From Ascarosepion bandense (Eukaryota; Mollusca; Cephalopoda; Sepiida; Sepiidae), in contig JBBBDQ010000225.1 of the NCBI GenBank assembly GCA_037127315.1, forward strand, positions 613,001 to 677,000: a stretch of DNA of 64,000 nucleotides. The letters run 5' to 3'. The notes beneath the pieces were generated by a model. That model was not told where the DNA came from and did no database searches. It saw only the letters and a program-made list of their open reading frames with translations. Below are positions 57,177 to 64,000 of the stretch, piece after piece; positions within the stretch are counted from its first letter, which is position 1, and each line of letters opens with the position of its first letter. Both the position numbers and the translations under genes were made by a program.

Positions 57177-60100
57177 ACTTTCCGAAATCTTCTCCATCAG
57201 CCAGTTTTAAAACAAAAAGATTAAAATAACTGGATGCTAAAAATTACAAATATGTAGGTAATTATACAGTGATTAATATATAAATGTGGTTAATATATTT
57301 TAATTCAGCATTAAAATAGTACACAATTAGTCATGAGAAATTAGATTGCAGGATTTTTAATTGAATCTGGAAATAAACCCACAGATAACTTAATACAGCC
57401 CTATACCGTCTTGATAAACTTGCCAAGTCAGAAATTACTTAGTCAAAATAAGAAAAGTATCCAACAAAAATCACTATTAGATTGATGAAGTTTCTAGGGC
57501 AAAATAATTTTGGAAAAAAGGGTTATTAGAATTAGTCATGTGGCTCACTGGTAATGTGCTTTCCAGAACAAAGGGAACCTTTACAAAAATCAATAATCAA
57601 ATCATGAGCAACAAGATATAACATCACTCAATAAGTCCCAGGCCTGACATATAGATGGCGCCACTAATAAAAAAAAAAAAAATCCATATGATTTTTATGA
57701 AGTAGTAACCTTTTAATACATGACAAAATTTGGCAGTCAGCTGAGTGGACAGCAGCTGGTGAAAGCCATCCAAAGCAACATCAGCAGGCAAATGTTTAGC
57801 CTCTCTTTGTATTTTGTTCATCAATTACCTTGAGAAAGGAAGAATCATCAATAGTGAATATTATAGAGCATTATTGGTGCGTATGAAGAAGGAAAAAGGA
57901 ATCTTTCACCAAGACAACGCACCATGTCACAAGTCAATCGCAGTGATGGCAAAACTACATGAATTGCACTTTGAATTGCTTCCGCATCCACCTTATTTTC
58001 CAGATCTGGCTTCCAGCAACTACTGGCTGTTTGCAGACCTCAAAAGAATGCTCCAGAAAAGTGATTTGGCTCCAATGAAGAAGTGATATCAGAAATTGAG
58101 GCCAAAGACAAATCGTTCTACAAAAAGGGCATCAAATTGTTAGAGAAGTGTTGGAATCAGTGTATCACCCTAGAAGATTATGTTGATGAATAAAGTCAAA
58201 TTTTACCTAAAAGTTGTTGTTTTATTAGTTAGGCCGAGACTTACTGAGTGATGTGTTATATAAAAATGAACACTATTTCTCATGTAGACACTTTATCAAG
58301 GTTGCAATTTAAGAAACTAAGGTGTATTTTCTAGCCAAAGGCAAATCGTTCTACAAAAAAAGGCATTGAATTGTTAAAGTGTTGGAATCAGTGTATCTTT
58401 CTAGGAGACTATGTTGATGAATAAAATCAAATTTTGCCTAAAAGTTATTGTTTTATTAGTTAGGCCCGGGAATTTTGAGCGACGTGTTATATCTCAAAAT
58501 CTCAGCTATGGATCAGAATCTGATAGAATAAAATAAACAAACAGGAAATGAATATTAATCACTTTTATTAACGCTTCATCTGAGACAGCAAAAACACAAT
58601 ACAGGTGTTTTATGATTTTGCGTTCTTATTAGTTAGATACATGTTCTGTGCATTAAAGCAAAAGATAATTTTTTAAAATATGTGTGAGGAATATTTTGGA
58701 CAGAAAAGTGTGTAATAGTTTATTTATGAAGAAACACTTGACTCTAGATTTATGTTGGATGGTAATGTTAGCACATACAAGTATGTGTGTGCATGTACAA
58801 TGTCTGTAGATGTCATTTCCATGTAAACCAATTAAATATAGAAAAATGTTGCAATAAATTTGTATTTAATTGGATTTTTATATTCACATATGTGTTTATG
58901 AGGAATGTTTGCTGTCGTCACCACTGTGGGTCAGTGAGACACAGCTAGATGTGATAAACTTGTTTTGTTTGGATTTTTCATTAAAGTATTTCTTATTTAT
59001 TTTTGAAGATGGATTTGTAATATGTCATTTATTTTTATGTATTAGGTGGACAAGTTAGATTTATGAAGAATGGATCTGTAGAAAGGTGATGAAGTAATGT
59101 TTTAAGCAAGTGTTTATAGTTGGTAGAAATGCTATTATGTTTTCAAAATATTTTCTCTTTAAAGGGTTGAGTTATTAAAGAACAAATCGGAAACGTATCT
59201 CAATCTAACATGTTTCATTTTTATTAAAGCTTCATCAGAGATTGAAACAGTATGATCTCCCCTGTACAAGGTGCAGGGGCCACATGAAGGGATAGTTTAT
59301 ATGGATAGGTGGTGGATGATAACTGTTGAACAGGTCAAGATGGTAGTAATTGGAGAAACATCCTTTTTGGATTTTGTTTCATAGGGCCATGGTTTGTGGG
59401 ATAAAGTGGTTTCAGTTGAACTTACTTCTTGGTGATAGAATATGAAGGGAGTGTAGGCGGTTTACTACTTTGTAAGTAGTATGGCATGTCCTAGCTGTGA
59501 AGGTCAGACCTTGTGGAACCAGGTAAGGCACTTTCCATGGTAGTAGCGATACAGCAGTGAGATACTCTCTACATCCCACCTGTGAAAGAGAGGTTGGTGT
59601 GGAATTCTTCTCCAACAATGCCACACAGATGTTTTTGAACTATCAAGACTGGAAAGTGAAATCTGGGTAGCTTGACAAATTCATTCCAGCCTGATCTCAC
59701 TATTATAAAGGTAGAGGATAATATAAGGAGTTAGGTACTTACTGGGGTGATATAGGGAGCCAATCATTTTAGTGATGGATTGTATATAAAAATTTGACTT
59801 GATATCGAGTGGGAGTCTGAGGCCCAACATCCTCTCAAAGCATGGGGACATCCGTTCATCATAACTAGTGGTAGTTGAGGGTCCGAGTGCTAGTGACGGA
59901 ATGTAACCCATTTTGTTTTGGAGGCATTCAATGTAACCAGCCACTGAAAAGTTAAGACTTGGATGTCTATTATTGTATCATCAGCATAGATGTTTACAAA
60001 TGATCAGAGTATATTCTTACATAGATTATTTGTGTAAATCAGTAAGAAGATTAGTCCAAAAGTGACTCCTGGAGGACACCTGTGTTGACTGCCAGGGCCT

Positions 60101-60397
60101 CAGAAGATTAGCCATTAATGACTACTTTTAGAGATCTACCTGTTAGGAAGGATTTTATAATAGAGAAAACTCTTCAAGTGATTCCATAGCTGGAGAGCTT
60201 TGTGCCACATCTAATTGAAGACCTTTGAGATATCTAATACTATAGCCCTTATGGTATGTGTGTTGTAAAAGGGCTCACTAGATCTGTGGATCAGGCTGAT
60301 TGAAAGCCGTACTGCTTGTCCCAAGAGATTGTTCCTATCAAGGTGTATGCTGACTTTCTTGTTGATAATGGCCTCAAAGTTTATTGATGATACTGAG

Positions 60398-60439
<42 letters not shown>

Positions 60440-61894
60440 CACTTTGAGAGAGACTAGTAAAATGGCCAGAGAGAAGTAACACATGTTAACAGAACATAGA
60501 CATGGAAAGAAAAATCATAGCAGAAGCCTACAGATTATTTCTCCAGATTTTGCAAATTGTAAGTGAGTGAATCAAAATTCAGACTACTGTGTATCACAGG
60601 TATTAGAATTGGGGGAAAGAAGATGTAACAAAAAAAAAAAAAAAGCTATCTTTCATTAAAATCTTGTTATGTTAGTCCAATCTTTGACATTATTCCAAGT
60701 CTTCAGTCTCAAGAATGTGCCATTTTTGTTTGGTGCTTAACAAGATTAAGATCATATATTGCAACTCTGAACTTGGAACTTCAGATCTTAATGAGCAACA
60801 AGGTACTTGTTTTTTTTTTTTTCATCATGTCAAAAGAAGATAAAATTTGTATGAGAAAAATTGCTGAGAAAGAAAGAATCAGTTTCCATTCTAGAAATTT
60901 TATAATTCTTTTTCTGTTGCTAATCTGTTAGTAAGGTATAGAGATGTACATGAGGGGTGCTGCAACATTCTCAGCCCAAGACACTTTACAAAGTTTGACC
61001 AAATACACCTAAATTTTCATAGATTAAGGAAAAAACAACTACTGTCTTAAATTACTTACCTTTTTCCGCATTTCACAAACAATGTGCTTGGCTTTCAATG
61101 GGTATGACACATTGAATGGAACTCGAAGCTGACAGAAAAAGAAAAAAAATTACAGCAAAAATTCACAAATGGATATTCTGAGCAGTAACAATAGTCTATG
61201 CCTAAAATCCCTTAGGGTAGGTGAACAGAATAAATTCTGATATTATCATAATTGGTATTCCTGAAAAATTTATTTTATAGAGATACTTAACATAACATCA
61301 GAACTTATTCCTAGTACAAATATTCAAGACTATAAGCTTATTTATGCATCATATATTTAAAAATTTTAAACTAAAGATAAAATAAGTGAACTTTGAGATC
61401 CACTGCAGTAGATAGATGCCACTTTAATTTATAATAAATATTAGAGAGAAGTAACATTCCTTTACCATGCAAAACAGAGAAGAAAAGGATTAAAATCTGT
61501 GCTTTTAAGATACTGACAAATTATCAGTATATTGTCATATTGTTTACTCATAGCATTACTGTTTACTATGCTATCAGGAAGAGAGAAAGTTAATTAGGTT
61601 GTGTGTTGTCAAAGCATAAACTTTCTCAGATTTGGCTTCAGTTTTCTCATTTATAAAACTCATTAGAAGACCCTAGTGTATGGTGGTTACAATTACAAAG
61701 TATGTAGTACCAATATTTAATCTACTATCCTGACATAAATATTACTCAAAAATAATACAAGGTCCAGGCTATTCCTCAGCTAATTGCTTAACATTTGTAT
61801 ATAACAAACAAAAATATTTTAAAAAAAAAACATATTTTAAAAACAAAAATTAATTTTTGAGCAAATATTTTTTTTCACAATTCCAACTTTAAAA

Positions 61895-61938
<44 letters not shown>

Positions 61939-63325
61939 AATGAAAAGTAATTATACACTTAACACAATAGGAAATAATTGGTAAATTTTTTTAGAAATTC
62001 ATAGTGTCTGGGCCAATTCCTAAGCTGTGTGATTTTTTTTTATAGAATCTAATAATTCTGGTAAAGTAAGAGTCTAGTTGTAATTTTCTATATTGTTAGT
62101 AAAAATTTAATTTTTTCTTCTCTTCATTTATTTTGATATTCTGAAATAATAATAGTATTATTAGTGGTAGAGTTTTGAGAAAAATTTTGTGCTAATAAAT
62201 TTACAATTTCCTCTTTGTTAGTTGCTTTGACATAAATGTCTCAACGAAGTGGTTTTACTTTTCCTAGTGGTTTTATAATTCATATTCCATACTGTTTTAG
62301 TTTATTTTGTAGATATTCAGATATTCTTGGGTTGATATAATTTTTAACTTACAACACAATCTGATTGCCCCCACTCCCACTTTTTTCCTACACACACTTG
62401 TTAAACCAAAGTCTGCCATGTTTGACAGGTTTAGATTTTGAGATGTATTCTTCTGCAATTCTAAGAATTAATTTCTTTAGCTCTTGGAGTAATGTTGAGT
62501 TTTAATTGCATTTGCATTATTCATTGTAATAATTTGGCATACGTTTTCAGCAAAAGTTATATTTCTCTGATTGATCCTTGCCACCACTGCCTTCTAGCAC
62601 CAATTTGGTTAAATTTGGTTAGTGTATGTATGTTTTGTTTTTTTTGAGGTTGTGAAGTTGTGCTTTTCATGGGTGGAATGGTACTAGGGCTTGATATGAC
62701 TAGCTGATTAATTAGATCAAGCCTCTCTGACTACCCGTCTAGCCCAAGTAAGGCCCAAATTAGCATGTTAGAATTCAGAAATATTCTACCTCATGCATGA
62801 AGCCCTTAACTACCGAGATCCCATCCTCAGGCATCATGGGTCTCCACCCATAACAAACATGTGGCCTTGTTGAAGGGAGAGGGGTTGTGTCTTACCCCCC
62901 TGCAGAGGTGCAGCTGGCATATTCTGAAACCCTAGTCAACAGAGTGAACAAATATTTAAATTTACATCATGTGAAACAATTGTGTAATTTTTTCACAACC
63001 ATGTAGTAACAGGATTTATAAAAATAAAAACAACTGAATTTTGTATTTTCTCCTCTTCAAAAAGCCATAATCTGAAAATCTTGTAATCAAGTGATAGTTA
63101 GACATTGCCAGTAAGTTTGTAATATTGATCTCAATTTTCTCCATTTGTTTTCACTCTGCCAGAATTACAAATTAAAATAATAATTTCAAATTTTATACAT
63201 ATTCTTACTTCCAATTCAGCCAGTGTTTGGGTCCATCTGTAGTGAAGTAGATCAGCACCATTGCCTGAATTTGGTCTTAATTTTCCCTCTTCCACTTTAT
63301 CTTCCTCATTTTCATTTGGCTCTTC
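53285..63325 (-). CDS. NUDC: NUDC (nuclear migration protein nudC), 3' six coding exons
   Basis: NUDC is an Hsp90-associated, dynein/LIS1-linked protein of nuclear migration and mitosis. Six in-phase exons on the minus strand: 63325-63209, 61128-61060, 57054-56929, 56800-56717, 56150-56032 and 53336-53285, giving 188 residues plus TAA. They cover the end of the acidic linker ([19 protein letters not shown]), the CS domain ([63 protein letters not shown]) and the C-terminal helices ([38 protein letters not shown]). Human NUDC is 331 residues, so the N-terminal ~40% lies beyond the window. All junctions are GT-AG and in frame. Confidence 0.94.
53337..56031 (-). other. NUDC intron, AT-rich
   Basis: No gene. 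A segment near 54420-54560 resembles the SNX8-intron repeat near 31845-32120 (phrases such as TTGCAAAAA and AAAGTCTTGGCAAAAAATTT). Poly-A runs near 53447, 54319 and 55312. Confidence 0.6.
56032..56150 (-). CDS. NUDC: NUDC exon: C-terminal helices
   Basis: Acceptor CCCCTAG, donor GTAAAT. It encodes [20 protein letters not shown] then [19 protein letters not shown] and two bases of the final lysine codon. If the intron is retained, AAG TAA follows at once, so read-through would end the protein here. Confidence 0.94.
56717..56800 (-). CDS. NUDC: NUDC exon: end of CS domain
   Basis: Acceptor TTTATAG, donor GTAAGA. 28 codons in phase 0: [20 protein letters not shown] then KIQPENSK. The KMEWW and PENSK motifs are diagnostic for NUDC. 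Confidence 0.95.
56929..57054 (-). CDS. NUDC: NUDC exon: CS domain core
   Basis: Acceptor TTTTTAG, donor GTAAGT. 42 codons in phase 0: [20 protein letters not shown], then [20 protein letters not shown] and DK. This is the central beta-sandwich of the CS (p23-like) domain. Confidence 0.95.
57116..57165. repeat. (GT)n(AT)n microsatellite
   Basis: About 15 GT units followed by about 9 AT units in the NUDC intron. Confidence 0.9.
57621..58254 (+). mobile_element. mariner element, internally deleted
   Basis: Ends are inverted repeats: ACATCACTCAATAAGTCCCA at 57621 and, reversed at the right end, ACATCACTCAGTAAGTCTCG. The N-terminal transposase half is missing: the 5' UTR (GACAAAATTTGG) joins directly to [12 protein letters not shown] sequence. 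The C-terminal part at 57814-58086 is open: [37 protein letters not shown] and [20 protein letters not shown]. It is in an NUDC intron on the opposite strand. Confidence 0.85.
57814..58086 (+). pseudogene. mariner transposase C-terminal fragment
   Basis: 90 codons open, containing the second catalytic aspartate block ([11 protein letters not shown]) and a [13 protein letters not shown] block where the usual third aspartate of LAPSDYW is changed to N. The first aspartate block (TMDETW) is deleted, so no active protein can be made. Confidence 0.85.
58333..58493 (+). repeat. Second mariner 3' end in tandem
   Basis: Repeats 58098-58260 (GCAAATCGTTCTACAAAAA, TTATTAGTTAGGCCC and a decayed tip GAGCGACGTGTTAT) directly after the first element. 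Either a partial duplication or the remains of a nested copy. Confidence 0.8.
59220..60400 (-). mobile_element. LINE RT fragment, minus strand
   Basis: Minus-strand frames give [20 protein letters not shown] near 60110, [27 protein letters not shown] near 59985 (YADD box), [13 protein letters not shown], then [37 protein letters not shown] and a C-terminal EEFHTNLSF...GTRSDLHS-like tail near 59530. It resembles CR1/L2-type RT but differs from the 38- and 51-kb family. A (TA)n run abuts its 5' side (60404-60437). Confidence 0.7.
60404..60437. repeat. (TA)n microsatellite
   Basis: About 17 TA units at the edge of the minus-strand LINE. Confidence 0.9.
61060..61128 (-). CDS. NUDC: NUDC exon: start of CS domain strands
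   Basis: Acceptor TTCTGTCAG, donor GTAAGT. 23 codons in phase 0: [20 protein letters not shown] then RKK, matching the first CS-domain strands of NUDC. Confidence 0.93.
61129..63208 (-). other. NUDC intron with LINE fragment
   Basis: 61129-62120 is AT-rich with an (AT)n run at about 61898-61930 and nothing else recognisable. The deleted I-like LINE lies at 62130-62945; the last 260 bases are plain intron. Confidence 0.6.
62130..62945 (-). mobile_element. I-like LINE copy 4, 5' UTR fused to ORF2 piece
   Basis: On the minus strand it begins with the family 5' UTR (TTTCAGAATATGCCAGCTGC, TGGGTGGAGACCCATG, GGGCCTTACTTGGGCTAG) and then, after AGAAGGCAGTGG, jumps into the ORF2 linker: [26 protein letters not shown] and [17 protein letters not shown], equivalent to 11300-11700 of copy 1. 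ORF1 and the endonuclease are missing. Confidence 0.65.
63209..63325 (-). CDS. NUDC: NUDC exon: acidic linker and start of CS domain
   Basis: Acceptor TTCTTTAAG, donor GTAAGA. 39 codons in phase 0: [20 protein letters not shown] then [19 protein letters not shown]. KLxPNxGNGADLxxYxWTQTLxELE is a NUDC hallmark. Confidence 0.95.
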
Positions 63326-64000
63326 CTTAAAGAAAAAATATAAATGAATGTTAGCTTTTGCAAACCCTTTTGTATATTGGAGACAAACTTGTGTCATTCC
63401 TTTAAATATTTTGGTACCATAAATGAGTTAAGTTGCTTTAATAAATACATAAATGTTCAAGGCAAATAAAAGACTAAAATAAATCTAATTTACAACCAAC
63501 TTGCAGTAAACATATGCTGACAAAATTAAGAGCAAATATAATAGCTTACAAGAGGCCAGAAATTCAAAGTGGAACACCTTAAAAAGAAATTCTTATGTCA
63601 TCAGCAAATGAGATTTCAAAGAAATGGAGACAAAAACGAAGCAAAAATAAATAAAAATTATAAAATAAAATCACTGAGATAATTAGAAAAACAAACAAAT
63701 AATGCCAAGAAATAGTACAAAATAGAATATTAAACACAAAAGTGTTCAGTTTTCCTTTTAATGGCCATTTATTTCATTTACATTTACAATTGGTAATATT
63801 TCATCTAATTCTTGTGATTTGGGGTTGAAATAGAATATTTATTTACATTTTCTTATCAAAAAATGCAACAGATACATAAAAAAGTGAACTGGTTAAGCTT
63901 ACTTTGAAATTTGATTAGATACTTTTCAAAGAGTAATCAGTTTTCTATTTTTTTTTTTTTAATTATTTGTTTACTTATTCTAGAGATTAGGTCCCATTTC
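63326..64000 (-). other. NUDC intron, upstream
   Basis: AT-rich intron continuing past the window. I see no further NUDC exon in it. Confidence 0.6.

Noticed and set aside
1..64000. CRISPR array, operons, prokaryotic promoters
   Set aside because: The DNA is clearly animal (spliced genes, SINEs, LINEs); the only regular repeats are microsatellites and tandem duplications.

Overview
This window is intron-rich, very AT-rich animal DNA with two conserved protein-coding genes in convergent (tail-to-tail) orientation. Introns of up to 18 kb, tRNA-derived SINEs and a broad set of old transposable elements (I/Jockey-like and CR1/L2-like LINEs, Ty3/Gypsy, Ty1/copia, Penelope-like elements, mariners) fit a lophotrochozoan. 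A mollusc, perhaps a cephalopod, is my inference from the repeat style; the two host genes do not prove it.

Gene 1, plus strand, 508-44376: the 3' ten coding exons of a sorting nexin 8 (SNX8) orthologue, from the middle of the PX domain through the BAR region to the stop codon. All exons keep frame across GT-AG introns; the 5' exons lie before the window. Gene 2, minus strand, 63325-53285: the last six coding exons of NUDC (nuclear migration protein nudC), covering the end of the linker, the CS domain and the conserved C-terminus. Its 5' exons lie beyond the window. About 8.9 kb separates the two stop codons and holds mobile elements and AT-rich DNA.

The rest is mostly transposable elements inside introns. 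SNX8's 18-kb intron (2901-20994) holds a nested stack. A minus-strand LINE RT (pieces at 3190-3720 and 20265-20660) appears to be split by other elements. A ~0.6 kb repeat (R1) lies at 3744-4244 and resumes at 14251. It was split by a complete ~5.4 kb I/Jockey-like LINE with an 11-bp target duplication, and that LINE was itself split by a 4.65-kb Ty3/Gypsy element with 192-bp LTRs and a perfect 5-bp target duplication. The same intron carries a second retrovirus-like element with gag zinc knuckles, a retropepsin-like region and an env-like reading frame, but no visible polymerase. The next SNX8 intron has an internally deleted LINE with a probable solo LTR inside it, a mariner relic and a Penelope-like element. 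Further on are a copia element, another LINE ORF1, a second Penelope-like fragment, CR1/L2-like LINEs and a mariner.

Structural DNA of note: four foldback structures (763-1260, 14457-14629, 47125-47577, 49708-49774), and an inverted pair of ~330-bp repeats flanking SNX8 exons at 36529-42880. I see no bacterial-type genes, no CRISPR array and no genuine tRNA or rRNA gene.
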